A stretch of 64,000 nt of DNA from Streptomyces noursei ATCC 11455. GTDB taxonomy: Bacteria > Actinomycetota > Actinomycetes > Streptomycetales > Streptomycetaceae. Below the pieces are notes generated by a model, which saw only the letters and a list, made by a program, of their open reading frames with translations, had not been told where the DNA came from and did not search any database. Location of the stretch: contig NZ_CP011533.1 of the NCBI RefSeq assembly GCF_001704275.1, forward strand, positions 4,216,001 through 4,280,000, written 5' to 3'. Shown piece by piece: positions 50,201 through 59,221 of this stretch. Numbering within the stretch: position 1 is the first letter of the stretch; each line of letters begins with the position of its first letter. The translations under genes were made by a program, and so were the position numbers.

Positions 50201-50947
50201 TCACGCCATCTTCAGGCCGCCGTCGACGTGCAGTACCTCGCCCGTGGTGTAGGTGTTGCGCGGGCTGGCGAGGTACGCCACGGCGTCGGCGATCGTCTCG
50301 GGTTCGGCGTACTTCTTCAGCAGCAGCCGGCTCATGATCTCGTCCTCGCCATGGGCGCGGATGGTGTCGGTCATGTCGGTGTTGATCACGCCCGGGGCGA
50401 CCGCGTTGACGAGGATGTTCCGGGAGGCCAGCTCCACCGCCATCGCCTTGGTGAAGGACTCCAGACCGCCCTTGGCCGCCGCGTAGTTGGACTGCCCGCG
50501 GCCCGGCTTGGAGGCGGCGGACGAGGAGAGGTTGACGATCCGGCCGTAGCGCTGGCGCAGCATCGCGGGCGCCGCCGCCCGGACGGTGAGCATCGGGCCG
50601 ACGAGGTTGGTGCGCAGCACGTCCTCGATGTCGGCGAGGCCCTGATTGACCAGCAGTTCGTCGCGGGTGATCCCGGCGTTGTTCACCAGGACGTCGATCC
50701 GCCCGAAGGAGGAGCGGACGCCGGAGACCACCGTGTGGGGCACCTCGGGGTCGGCGATGTCCCCCTGGAACAGCTCGACCTTGCGGCCCAGCTTCGCGAT
50801 CTGCTCGGCGACCTGTTCCGCCTCGGCTGTCGCGCTGCGGTAGTTGAGGGCGATGTCGCACCCCTCCTCCGCCAGTTTGACGGCGATGGCGCGGCCGATG
50901 CCCCGGCTGCCGCCGGTCACCAGTGCCACCTGGCCTGCGAATTCCAT
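50201..50947 (-). CDS. fabG: 3-oxoacyl-ACP reductase (FabG-like ketoreductase)
   Basis: A 248-residue SDR of the FabG type: TGGSRGIGRAIAVKLAEEG at about 10-28, NNAGITRDELLVN, and the catalytic NLSSSAAS with NYAAAKGG. It should reduce beta-ketoacyl groups on the cluster's carrier protein, giving the highly reduced chain implied by the other genes. GAGGA precedes the ATG. It is separated from the upstream aminotransferase-reductase gene by 128 bp containing two strong hairpins, so it may be expressed at a different level. Confidence 0.9.
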   Translation of the reverse strand: MEFAGQVALVTGGSRGIGRAIAVKLAEEGCDIALNYRSATAEAEQVAEQIAKLGRKVELFQGDIADPEVPHTVVSGVRSSFGRIDVLVNNAGITRDELLVNQGLADIEDVLRTNLVGPMLTVRAAAPAMLRQRYGRIVNLSSSAASKPGRGQSNYAAAKGGLESFTKAMAVELASRNILVNAVAPGVINTDMTDTIRAHGEDEIMSRLLLKKYAEPETIADAVAYLASPRNTYTTGEVLHVDGGLKMA

Positions 50948-50995
50948 GACGCTGTCGTCCTCTCGGGTTCGGTGGGGAAATGCGGCGTGGGGACC

Positions 50996-51042
50996 GGGCG
51001 CCGCACGCGGTGGATGCCTGCGACGGGTCACGTGCGGCGCCC
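50996..51042 (-). terminator. Hairpin between aminotransferase-reductase gene and fabG
   Basis: Perfect 12-bp inverted repeat GGGCGCCGCACG (50996-51007) and CGTGCGGCGCCC (51031-51042) with a 23-nt loop, directly beside the interspersed repeat copy at 51043-51073. Confidence 0.6.
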
Positions 51043-51073
51043 GGGGGTCCCCCCAGCGTGAGCTGGGGGGGAG
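51043..51073 (-). repeat. Interspersed hairpin repeat, copy 3
   Basis: Plus strand GGGGGTCCCCCCAGC, then GTGAGCTGGGGGGGAG; its complement starts CTCCCCCCCAGCTC and ends GGGGGGACCCCC, the same family as 4305-4339. It begins 2 nt after the stop codon of the aminotransferase-reductase gene. Confidence 0.72.
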
Positions 51074-51075
51074 GC

Positions 51076-53979
51076 TCACACCGAGTGCGCGCTCTTGTAG
51101 TCGGCGAGCCGCAGCCCGTGCGCGTCGGCCAGCGCGGCGATGTCGAGGACCTGCTGGCGGCTGATGTTCCCGTAGGAGTAGTGCCGGTCGATGCCGGCCA
51201 GGCCCATCAGCGCGGTCTCCGCCATGCAGGCGAAGAGCTGGCCGGCCTCCAGGAAGGCCCGCGCCGAGGGGTGCAGGCTCTCGCCGTTGGGGGTCGCGAC
51301 GATGCCGCCGAGCATGTACGCCAGGTCCGGGCGCCGGACGGTCAGGTCCGGCACCGCGTTGTTGGGGACCGCGATGTCGCAGACCACCGCGTCGGGCGCG
51401 AAGTGCTCCCCGGTCAGGAACGGCTCGGGGCTGTTGGAGGCGCACAGCACCAGCTGCGCCTCGCGGAGCGCGTCGGTGTCCTGGGTGACGGTCAGGAACG
51501 GGTCCTGCCCGTACCGCTCCTCCAGGTGGGCGGCGATCGCCTTGCCGCGCTCGGCGTCGTCCGCGCCCTCGGGGGACGGTCCGTCGGCCAGCCACTTGGT
51601 GATCAGCGGCTCCTCGGCGAGCCGGGCCGGGATGCCGGTCAGTTCGCCGCCGGCCGCGATCCGCGCCCAGACCTCCTGGTAGATGCCGTGCACGGTGCCG
51701 CGCAGCCGACGCGCCGAGCCGTCCCTCCGGCTGCCCACCAGCACGATCCGCTCCAGCTTCTCGGCGAACAGCTGGCTGTAGACGGACGCGATGTTGCCGG
51801 CCGCGCCGACCACCGCCAGGGTGGCGTCGGCGACCGCGAAGCCGCGGTCACGCGCGCCGCGCTCCATGGCCCGTACGCCCATCGCGACGGTCAGCGCGTT
51901 CCCGGAGGTCAGCGCGATGCCGGGGACGTTCAGGGAGGTGCAGTTGTGGGTGACGATCGAGGTGTACATGCCGAGCCCGGCGACCTCGCAGCCGTCCTCG
52001 CGGGCCGCCCGCACCCGCTCCTCGACGTCCGCCCGGATCCCGGCGACGTCCCCGGACGCCAGGTAGCCGCCCATCTGCTCGGAGCCCACCATCAGCGGGT
52101 AGAGCGCGAACTCCACGGCGCTGCCCAGCGGCGAGTCGATCCGCACGCCCGGGTAGGGCGCGGCCTTCTTCACCGGGTCCATACCGAGGACGAACGAGCG
52201 CAGCGCGGCGTCGTCGAAGTCGGCCAGCGCCGGGTCCACCTGCCGCAGATGCGCCGGGGTGATCAGGTGGTTGATGAACGCCACCTTGCGGACCGGGCCG
52301 GTCACCGGGCGCGGCGCGCCCTGCTCGTAGCCCTCGACGGCGCCGCGGAAGTCGCGGATCTCCGCCCGCGGCTTGGGGATCGTCCGGTCGCTGGCCGGGT
52401 GGACCAGGTGCAGGGTGTCCTCGTAGCGCAGGATGCGGCAGAGCCGGTCCAGCGCACCGCGCAGCCGCTCGATCTCCTCGTCGGTGAGGTGCGCGGACGG
52501 CTGGATGCGCAGCACGTTGCCGGCACTGCCGGTCGGCGCGATCCGGATCCGCTCCTGGCGCAGCAGGTAGCCGGAGAGCAGATAGCCCAGCGCACCGGTG
52601 TAGGCGCTGCCGCGCAGCACCATGGAGCGGGCCTCGCCCTGGTCGCGCAGTTGGACGCCGACGAACAGGCCCTTGCCGCGGATCTCCTCGATGACGTCCG
52701 GGTAGGCCGACTTGAGGTCGGCCAGCATCTCCACCAGCCGCTCGCCGCGCTCGGTGACCTGGCGGTACACCCGTCCGTCGTCGGCCTCCAGCATCTCGAC
52801 GACCTTGCGGGCGACGGACGAGGAGAAGTCGTCCATGGCGAACGTCGAGCTGTGGATCAGGTCGAACTCGCCCTGGTACAGCGACCGGCGGACCAGCATC
52901 GCGGAGACCTTGGCCAGTCCGCCGCCCAGCGACTTGGACAGCGTGTAGTAGTCGCCGCGCAGCCCGATCAGCGAGCTGGCCAGGAAGGCGCCGCAGCGGC
53001 CCATGCCGCTCTGCACCTCGTCGATGATCAGCGCGGTGCCGACCTTGTTGCAGAACAGCCGGATGGCGCGGCCCTGTTCGGCGGTGAGCGCGTGGATGCC
53101 GCCCTCGCCCTGCACGGGCTCGACCATGAAGGCGGTGATGGCGGGGAAGTCCCGTTCGACGACCCGCACCCGGCCGTCGGCCAGCTCGGTGTCGAGCAGC
53201 ACCACCCGCTCGTCCTCGGCGATCCGGTCCAGCAGCTCCGGCCGGTCCATGGGGACGAAGCGGACCCGCGTGCCCAGGTTCTGGAACGGCGCGCGGAAGC
53301 CTGCGTTGTAGGTGAGCTGGACGCTGCCGACGAGCTTGCCGTGGAAGGACCGCTCCAGCGCCAGGAAGAGCGGCTTGGTGGCCAGCACCGCCGCGTTGTG
53401 CGCGCCGATCGCGGCCAGCAGCCCCTCGATGCCGGCGGCCGGGGCGGCCTGCCCCTGGAGGGCGGGCAGTTGGTGGGCGTCCGGGTCGACGGTGGCCGTG
53501 CCGCCGCGGACCGCGTCCCGGGCCGCCTGGAGGTGGGCCGCGATCTCCTCGGCGAGCGCCGCCGCCTTCGTCACCCGGACCAGCTCGGCGTGTTTGACGG
53601 CCGCCTCGACGGCCTCGGCGCCGCTGTTGCCGAAGGTGGCCAGGTACGGCTCCTTGATGCCGGTCTCCCGGCGGACCACGTCGCTGAGCGCGGCGCCGAG
53701 CCGGCCGGCCTCGCCGCGCAGCGAGAACTGGGCGTGCACCGCCCGGTTCTGGTCCAGCAGCTCCTTGGCGTGCGCGACGATCTCCGGGTGGTTGTGGCCG
53801 AGGATCAGCGAGCCGTAGCCGCCCATCAGGTCCAGGACCGGCACCAGCTCGCCCTGGTCGTCGCGGTGGTAGAGGGTGTTGCCCTCGGCCCGCTCGTACT
53901 CCACGTCCAGCCCCAGGGCGGTGAACACCCGGCCCATCTGGGGCTGTACGAACTCGGTGAACGCTGAGGTAGCTGACAT
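51076..53979 (-). CDS. Class III aminotransferase fused to an acyl-ACP-reductase-like domain
   Basis: A 967-residue two-enzyme polypeptide. Residues 1-470: PLP-dependent class III aminotransferase with LDLMGGYGSLILGHNHPEIV, TFGNSGAEAVEAAVKHAELV, the Asp motif ALIIDEVQSGMGRCG and Schiff-base Lys349 (LSKSLGGG), plus an unusual helical insertion at about 132-200. Residues 560-967: a domain resembling cyanobacterial acyl-ACP reductase, with VVGAAGNIAS at 723-732 for NADPH and Cys918 (QLFACMAE) matching the acyl-accepting Cys. Predicted action: reduce the carrier-bound acyl thioester to an aldehyde and transaminate it to a primary amine. AGGAGA precedes the ATG. Confidence 0.88.
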   Translation of the reverse strand: MSATSAFTEFVQPQMGRVFTALGLDVEYERAEGNTLYHRDDQGELVPVLDLMGGYGSLILGHNHPEIVAHAKELLDQNRAVHAQFSLRGEAGRLGAALSDVVRRETGIKEPYLATFGNSGAEAVEAAVKHAELVRVTKAAALAEEIAAHLQAARDAVRGGTATVDPDAHQLPALQGQAAPAAGIEGLLAAIGAHNAAVLATKPLFLALERSFHGKLVGSVQLTYNAGFRAPFQNLGTRVRFVPMDRPELLDRIAEDERVVLLDTELADGRVRVVERDFPAITAFMVEPVQGEGGIHALTAEQGRAIRLFCNKVGTALIIDEVQSGMGRCGAFLASSLIGLRGDYYTLSKSLGGGLAKVSAMLVRRSLYQGEFDLIHSSTFAMDDFSSSVARKVVEMLEADDGRVYRQVTERGERLVEMLADLKSAYPDVIEEIRGKGLFVGVQLRDQGEARSMVLRGSAYTGALGYLLSGYLLRQERIRIAPTGSAGNVLRIQPSAHLTDEEIERLRGALDRLCRILRYEDTLHLVHPASDRTIPKPRAEIRDFRGAVEGYEQGAPRPVTGPVRKVAFINHLITPAHLRQVDPALADFDDAALRSFVLGMDPVKKAAPYPGVRIDSPLGSAVEFALYPLMVGSEQMGGYLASGDVAGIRADVEERVRAAREDGCEVAGLGMYTSIVTHNCTSLNVPGIALTSGNALTVAMGVRAMERGARDRGFAVADATLAVVGAAGNIASVYSQLFAEKLERIVLVGSRRDGSARRLRGTVHGIYQEVWARIAAGGELTGIPARLAEEPLITKWLADGPSPEGADDAERGKAIAAHLEERYGQDPFLTVTQDTDALREAQLVLCASNSPEPFLTGEHFAPDAVVCDIAVPNNAVPDLTVRRPDLAYMLGGIVATPNGESLHPSARAFLEAGQLFACMAETALMGLAGIDRHYSYGNISRQQVLDIAALADAHGLRLADYKSAHSV

Positions 53980-53993
53980 TGGCTGGTGGTCTC

Positions 53994-55352
53994 CTAGACG
54001 AGGTGCGGCCGCTTGGCGAGCAGTGCTCCGGCGAACCCGTTGAAACTGCTGTGCAGGCTGAGGACGGAGTCGATCCGCCGCTTGCGGGCCGTCCCGGTGA
54101 CGAAGTCGGTGCCGTCGTCCGGCGGGGTCGCCAGGTGCGCGATCGGCGGCAGCTCCCCGGCGGCGAACAGGCTGGGCGCCAGCGCCAGTTCGGCCAGCGG
54201 CCCGGCGGCCCCCAGGGTGCCCACGACCGGCCGCACGGAGCTGACCGGGACGCCGCTGTCCTTCAGCAGCGCGCGCAGCAGCTCGGCCTCGGCGGCGTCG
54301 TGGTGGACGGTGCCCTTGCCGTCGGCCAGCACGGCGCCGAGGGAGTCCGGCATCACCCCGTGCGCGGCCATCAGGCCACGGGCGCTCTCGGCCAGCGCGG
54401 CCGGGCCGACGCCGCTGTCCACCGCGGGCCGCAGCGCCGCGCCCAGCACCTCCACCAGCGGGCGGGCCCCGCGCGCCGCGGCGTCCCCGGCCCGCTCCAG
54501 GACCAGCGCCACCGCGCCCTCGGCCAGCACCGTGCCGTCCCGGCCGGCGTCGAAGCTGCGCAGCGGGGCCGCGTCGTGGTCGCCGGCGGTGAGGTTGCCG
54601 GCGCGGTACTGCGCCGCCAGCTTCAGCGGCTCGTTGTAGCTGCCGGCGCCGACGACCAGCGCGGTGTCGCAGTCGCCCTGGCGGAGGCTGAACGCGGCCC
54701 GCTGGAGGGCGCCCAGCGCGGCGCCGGCGTCCTGGACGAACGCCGCGCAGTCGCCGCGGAACCGCTGGGCGATGCTGACCAGCGCCAGGGTGTTGTTGTT
54801 CAGCGCCCGGATGACGGTGAACGGGTTGAACGTCGCGGCGTTGCCGAACGCCTCCGCCACCACCCGGGTGAGGTCCGCGCCGACCTGCGGCGAGGTGTCG
54901 GTACGGGCCCGGTCGAGCGCCTTGTGGAAGGCGGCCACGCTCAGTTCGGTGGAGTCGTCCTGGGCGACGTAGAGCCCGCGCCGCTCCTCGGGGATGGCCT
55001 GCCAGCTCTCGCCGGCCTGCCGCATGGCGTCCTCGGCGGCCAGCACCGCGTCGAAGGTGAACCCGGTGCCGAACTTCCGCAGCTTGTGGGGGACGCTGTC
55101 CCGGCTGAGCTGCTGGAGGTCGGCCGGGACGTGCCCGAAGTGGGTGATCTTCTTCGTCCGGACGTAGGGGTCCTGGTAGGGCGTGAGCGCCGGCCGCGCC
55201 TCGCGCCAGGCCGTCCACAGGGCCTCGGGCCCGCGGCCGGTGGGCAGCACGGCACCGATGCCGGTGACGACGACCGCGTCGGGGTCGAAGGACGGGTCGG
55301 ACGCCGGCGCGAGCCCGGCGTCGTCTCCGCGGGAAGCGATGTCAGTGCTCAT
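53994..55352 (-). CDS. Ketosynthase-like protein without active-site residues (chain-length-factor-like)
   Basis: A 452-residue thiolase-fold protein (VVVTGIGAVLPTGRGPEALW at the start). Where a ketosynthase has ACxSG it reads QDAGAALGALQRA, so the Cys is gone; the first His motif is ADGKGTVHHDAAE rather than NAHGTST and the second reads VVGTLGAAG without His. It cannot condense by itself. Its gene overlaps the active ketosynthase gene upstream by 11 bp, the classic KSalpha-CLF arrangement, so it probably forms the heterodimer that sets chain length. Confidence 0.85.
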   Translation of the reverse strand: MSTDIASRGDDAGLAPASDPSFDPDAVVVTGIGAVLPTGRGPEALWTAWREARPALTPYQDPYVRTKKITHFGHVPADLQQLSRDSVPHKLRKFGTGFTFDAVLAAEDAMRQAGESWQAIPEERRGLYVAQDDSTELSVAAFHKALDRARTDTSPQVGADLTRVVAEAFGNAATFNPFTVIRALNNNTLALVSIAQRFRGDCAAFVQDAGAALGALQRAAFSLRQGDCDTALVVGAGSYNEPLKLAAQYRAGNLTAGDHDAAPLRSFDAGRDGTVLAEGAVALVLERAGDAAARGARPLVEVLGAALRPAVDSGVGPAALAESARGLMAAHGVMPDSLGAVLADGKGTVHHDAAEAELLRALLKDSGVPVSSVRPVVGTLGAAGPLAELALAPSLFAAGELPPIAHLATPPDDGTDFVTGTARKRRIDSVLSLHSSFNGFAGALLAKRPHLV

Positions 55353-56619
55353 AACCACGCACCACCAGACTGGCGTTGAGTCCGCCGAAGCCGAAGGAAT
55401 TGCTCACAGCCACCGACACCTCCTGGTACCGCGCCTTCTCCGGCACGTAGTCCAGGTCGCAGGCCGGATCCGGGTTCTCCAGATTCAGCGTCGGCGGCAC
55501 GATGCCGTCCCGCACGGACAGCACGGTGGCGATCAGCTCGGGGGCGCCGGCGGCGGCGATCAGGTGCCCGAGCATCGTCTTGTTGGCGGTGACCGCCAGC
55601 TTCCGGTAGTGCGCGCCGGCCGCGAACACGTCCTTGATCGCCCGGGTCTCGATCGGGTCGTTCAGGGGGGTGGAGGTGCCGTGCGCGTTGATGGAGTCCA
55701 CCGCGTCCGGCGCCACCTGGCCGTCCGCCAGCGCCCGGCTCATCGCCAGCGCCGCGCCGTGCCCCTCCGGGTGCGGGGCGGTGACCTGGTAGGCGTCCAA
55801 CGAGCTGCCGAAACCGGCCAGTTCGGCGTAGATCGTGGCGCCCCGCCGCCGGGCGCTCTCCTCGCTCTCCAGCACCACCATGGCCGCGCCCTCGGCGGCC
55901 ACCAGCCCGCTGCGGTCCCGGTCGAAGGCCCGGCACAGCCGGTCCCCGAACAGCTCGGACGTGGACGGCGCGCCCAACAGGTGCAGCCCGGTCATGGTCG
56001 GCAGGTTCAGCACCGAGTCGGCGCCGCCCACCACCATCGCGTCCACCTCCCCGCGCCGGATCATCCGAAAGCCGTGGCCGACGGCGTGGGTGGCCCCGGC
56101 ACAGGCGGTGGAGAAGTTCAGCGCCGGCCCGCGCAGCCGGTGCCGCGCCGCGATCCCGGCCGCCAGCGCGTCGTTGGTGCAGAACAGCCCGCTGGCCCGG
56201 TCCAGCCGGTCGCGCCGCCCGAAGAGCGTCTGCCAGCCGGGCTGCCCGTCCTCGCCGATCGCGTGCAGCAGCTCGTAGGGGTCGCGCTCCGGCACGCCCG
56301 AGCCGACCGCGGTGCCGATCCGGCCCACCGTGCCCGGCCCGTCGATCCCGGCGTCGGCCAACGCCTGCGCGGCGGCGGCCAGCCCGAACCGGGCGCGCCG
56401 CTCCAACGGCCGGTCCGGGTCCGCCTCGGCGCCGTACCGCGCGGCGAACCCCGCGTCGTCGACCGGCGCCGCGTAGCGCACCGGGAAGTCCTCGACGCCG
56501 GGCAGCTGCCAGGCGCGGATCGCCGACCGGCCCGCGGTCAGGCCCTCCCACATGGTCTGCCAGTCGAGCCCCAGTCCGCAGACGGCGCCCAGCCCGGTCA
56601 CCACGACGCGGCGGCTCAT
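55342..56619 (-). CDS. Beta-ketoacyl-ACP synthase, active (KSalpha-like)
   Basis: A 425-residue ketosynthase starting MSRRVVVTGLGAVCGLGLDW. The full triad is present: Cys173 (NFSTACAGATHAVG), His313 (NAHGTSTPLND) and His352 (NKTMLGHL). The typical closing VSNSFGFGGLNASLVVRGYE is present. It should catalyse decarboxylative Claisen condensation with malonyl-ACP. GGAAGGAG precedes the ATG; it is coupled to the chain-length-factor-like gene downstream and to the inactive ketosynthase-like gene upstream by a 4-bp overlap. Confidence 0.93.
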   Translation of the reverse strand: MSRRVVVTGLGAVCGLGLDWQTMWEGLTAGRSAIRAWQLPGVEDFPVRYAAPVDDAGFAARYGAEADPDRPLERRARFGLAAAAQALADAGIDGPGTVGRIGTAVGSGVPERDPYELLHAIGEDGQPGWQTLFGRRDRLDRASGLFCTNDALAAGIAARHRLRGPALNFSTACAGATHAVGHGFRMIRRGEVDAMVVGGADSVLNLPTMTGLHLLGAPSTSELFGDRLCRAFDRDRSGLVAAEGAAMVVLESEESARRRGATIYAELAGFGSSLDAYQVTAPHPEGHGAALAMSRALADGQVAPDAVDSINAHGTSTPLNDPIETRAIKDVFAAGAHYRKLAVTANKTMLGHLIAAAGAPELIATVLSVRDGIVPPTLNLENPDPACDLDYVPEKARYQEVSVAVSNSFGFGGLNASLVVRGYEH

Positions 56620-57818
56620 TTCTCGGCTCCTTCCAGTACGACGGCGCACACCTGGCCGCGTGCGCCACAGGCCAGCACCAGGGCCCGCGGGGCGGGCAGC
56701 GCCTCCTCGCGCACCGCGTCGCCGTCGGCGACCAGCCGCCGCCCGGCGGCCAGGCCGTGCAGCGCCAGCACCGCGTGCGCCAACGGGTGGGCGGGGCCCA
56801 GCACCCCGGTGGCCGGCTCGCTGGTGAACCGCGCGGGCCGGTCCGCGGCGCCCGCGAAGACCCGGTCCAGCGCGGCGTCCTGGGCCCGCGCGCCGTCCGC
56901 CGTCCAGGCGGCGTCGGGCAACACCCAGCCGATCCCGGCGGCGTCCGTGCCGGCCGTCTCCAGCGCCGCGTGCACGGCCTCGACGAGCGCCTCGGCACGG
57001 TCCTGCGGCCCGGCACCGAAGGCCCGCCCGTAGCCGGCCAGCCGCGCCCCGAGGGCCCCGGAGCCGGCCACCGGGCCGACGGGGCCGACGGAGCCGACGG
57101 GGCCGTCAGCGGCCCGCTCGGCGAGCAGGAAGGCCGCCCCCTCGCCCGGTACCGCGCCGTTCCACCCCAGCTCCTCGTACTGCGCGAAGAGCAGCGGATG
57201 CACCTTGGGGCTCACCGCCCCGACCAGCGCCGCCTCGTTCTCCCCCTCGGCGACCGACAGCGCCCCGTCGATCAGGGCCGTCAGGCCCGCGTCCGAGAAC
57301 GGCGAGTACGCGGCCATGGCCCCGGTGAGCCCGAAGACCGCCGAGATGTGCGCGGCCGCGGTGCTGTTGAGGTGCGACAGCCCGCTGAACGGCGGGACCT
57401 CCCGGCCGTAGAGGGCGGCGACCTCCGCCGGCGAACCGGCGGCCTTGTGCAGTCGGTCCAGGGCACCGAACCGGAGTAACTCCTCGTCCACCGTGGGCAG
57501 TCCGAGGTAGAGCCCCCAACCGGGGCCGCCCACCGGGCCGCGCTCCGCCGGGCCCGCCAGCGCCAGCCGCGCCCCGTGGAGCGCCATCCGGGCCTGCTTC
57601 TCCGAGGTCCGCAGCACCCTGCGGTGCACCCCGAGGGTGGCCGCGTCCGGGTCGTCCACCAGGTAGGCGGTGTCGAACTCCGGCCACGGGCCCGCCAGGG
57701 CCTCGGTCGGCCGGCGGGTGTCCTTGCCGGCGACCAGCGCCTCCCACAGATCGCCCGGGTCGGTGCCGGCCGCGGTGAGCAGGCCGGGCGCGGTCAGTCG
57801 CACGTCGTGTGTCGTCAT
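56616..57818 (-). CDS. Short ketosynthase-like protein, apparently inactive
   Basis: A 400-residue protein weakly resembling the ketosynthase fold (VRLTAPGLLTAAGTDPGDLW, then TALIDGALSVAEGENEAALV, AVPGEGAAFLLAE). The nucleophile region reads GAMAAYSPFSDAGLTALIDG with no Cys, and neither the NAHGT nor the GH motif is seen. It holds a VGSVGPVGPVAGSG linker. It could be a second structural subunit or a priming or gating partner. The ATG at 57818 is preferred (GGGGTGA upstream); a GTG at 57830 overlaps the preceding gene. Confidence 0.75.
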   Translation of the reverse strand: MTTHDVRLTAPGLLTAAGTDPGDLWEALVAGKDTRRPTEALAGPWPEFDTAYLVDDPDAATLGVHRRVLRTSEKQARMALHGARLALAGPAERGPVGGPGWGLYLGLPTVDEELLRFGALDRLHKAAGSPAEVAALYGREVPPFSGLSHLNSTAAAHISAVFGLTGAMAAYSPFSDAGLTALIDGALSVAEGENEAALVGAVSPKVHPLLFAQYEELGWNGAVPGEGAAFLLAERAADGPVGSVGPVGPVAGSGALGARLAGYGRAFGAGPQDRAEALVEAVHAALETAGTDAAGIGWVLPDAAWTADGARAQDAALDRVFAGAADRPARFTSEPATGVLGPAHPLAHAVLALHGLAAGRRLVADGDAVREEALPAPRALVLACGARGQVCAVVLEGAEK

Positions 57819-57826
57819 GGCCGCGC

Positions 57827-59161
57827 TCACCCCGCCTCGGCCAGGATCAGGGAGCAGTTCTGGCCCCCGAAGCCGAAGGAGTTGGACAGCACCGCGGTCA
57901 CCCGCGCCGGGCGCCGCTCGGTGACGATGTCCAACCCGCCGGTGACCTCGTCCGGTTCGGTGAAGTTCAGCGTCGGCAGCAGCGTCTGCCGCTGGAGGCT
58001 GAGCACCGACAGCACCGCCTCGGCCGCCCCGCTGTTCGCCAGCGAGTGCCCCATGGCGGACTTGTTGCCGGTGACCGGGAGCCGCGCGGCGCGCGCCCCG
58101 AAGACGGTGTGCAGGGCCGCCGCCTCACAGGTGTCGTTGGCCTCGGTGGAGGTGCCGTGCGCGTTGACGTGGTCGATGTCCTCCGGGGCGAGCCCGGCGT
58201 CGCCGAGCGCGGCCCGCATGCACTGCGCGTAGTCCGAGCCGTCCCGCGAACTGGACGTCATCTTCACCGCCTCGGTCACCCCGGCGTACCCGGCGACCGT
58301 GGCCAGGACGCGGGCGCCGCGCGCCTCGGCGTGCGCCCGGGACTCCAGGACGAGGAAGGCCGCGCCGTCCCCGATGACGAAGCCGGAGCGGTCCTTGTCG
58401 AACGGGCGGCTGATCTGCGCCGGGTCCCGCCCGTCCGCCGGGGCGAGCGCCCCCACCCCGTAGAAGGCGGTGACCGAGGTCAGCGTGGTCAGGCTCTCGG
58501 CGCCCCCGGCGAGCGCCACGTCGAGCGCGCCGCTGCGGATGTACCGGTAGGCGCTGCCGATCGCCATGCCGCCGGCGGCGCAGGCGTCCGCGTGGGTCTC
58601 CAGGACACCGACCGCGCCGAAGTAGTCGGCGAGCGCGGCGGTGGCGGAGTCCGGCTGGATCCTCTCGTGCCGCCGCGGATCGAGTCCGCCGTCCGCGGCG
58701 GGCCCCGCGGGGTCGTCGAGCCGCTCCAGGTAGCCGTCCAGGTCCAGGGCCCCCGCCTCGTGGTCCACATGGGCGGCCAGCGCGGTGAGTTCGGCCGGCT
58801 CCATGACCATGCGGTTGCAGGCCAGGAAGACGCCGCCGCGCTCGGTGTCCAGCCGCCGCGGCAGTCCGCTGCGCTGCCATGCCTGGGCGGCGGCGTGCCA
58901 GGCGAGGACGCCGGCCGGCCCCAGCGGCCCGGCCTCTTCGGGCGCCGCGTCCGTCAGCGCCTGCCGGACCTGCGGGTCGATGTGCGCCGAGACGGCACAG
59001 GGGACGCCCCACTCCTTGTGGCGGGGGTGCTCGGTGATGAGCGTGCGTCCTTCCGCGAGGTGGTCGAACAGCGCCTCCGGGTCCGTCAGTTCCCCGGCGA
59101 CCAGGCCGATCCCGGTCACCACGACCTCGTGTTCGGCCCCGTTGGGTATGTGGGGTGTCAC
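57827..59161 (-). CDS. Beta-ketoacyl-ACP synthase, second active copy
   Basis: A 444-residue ketosynthase with a complete triad: Cys194 (THADACAAGGMAIG), His335 (NAHGTSTEAND) and His372 (NKSAMGHSL), ending VLSNSFGFGGQNCSLILAEAG. Around the Cys, ADACAAGG differs from the STACAGA of the other copy, suggesting a different substrate such as a starter or a later elongation step. The GTG at 59161 is preceded by AAAGGAAA. It lies between the carrier-protein gene and the inactive ketosynthase-like gene. Confidence 0.9.
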   Translation of the reverse strand: MTPHIPNGAEHEVVVTGIGLVAGELTDPEALFDHLAEGRTLITEHPRHKEWGVPCAVSAHIDPQVRQALTDAAPEEAGPLGPAGVLAWHAAAQAWQRSGLPRRLDTERGGVFLACNRMVMEPAELTALAAHVDHEAGALDLDGYLERLDDPAGPAADGGLDPRRHERIQPDSATAALADYFGAVGVLETHADACAAGGMAIGSAYRYIRSGALDVALAGGAESLTTLTSVTAFYGVGALAPADGRDPAQISRPFDKDRSGFVIGDGAAFLVLESRAHAEARGARVLATVAGYAGVTEAVKMTSSSRDGSDYAQCMRAALGDAGLAPEDIDHVNAHGTSTEANDTCEAAALHTVFGARAARLPVTGNKSAMGHSLANSGAAEAVLSVLSLQRQTLLPTLNFTEPDEVTGGLDIVTERRPARVTAVLSNSFGFGGQNCSLILAEAG

Positions 59162-59221
59162 TTGCTTTCCTTTCGCACTACTCGCACGACGAGCGACGCC
59201 TTCCGCACCGGCCGCGGACGG

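Noticed and set aside
55183..57033. Plus-strand open frame of 616 codons opposite the ketosynthase genes
   Set aside because: Antisense shadow; the minus strand carries clear ketosynthase motifs and translational overlaps.
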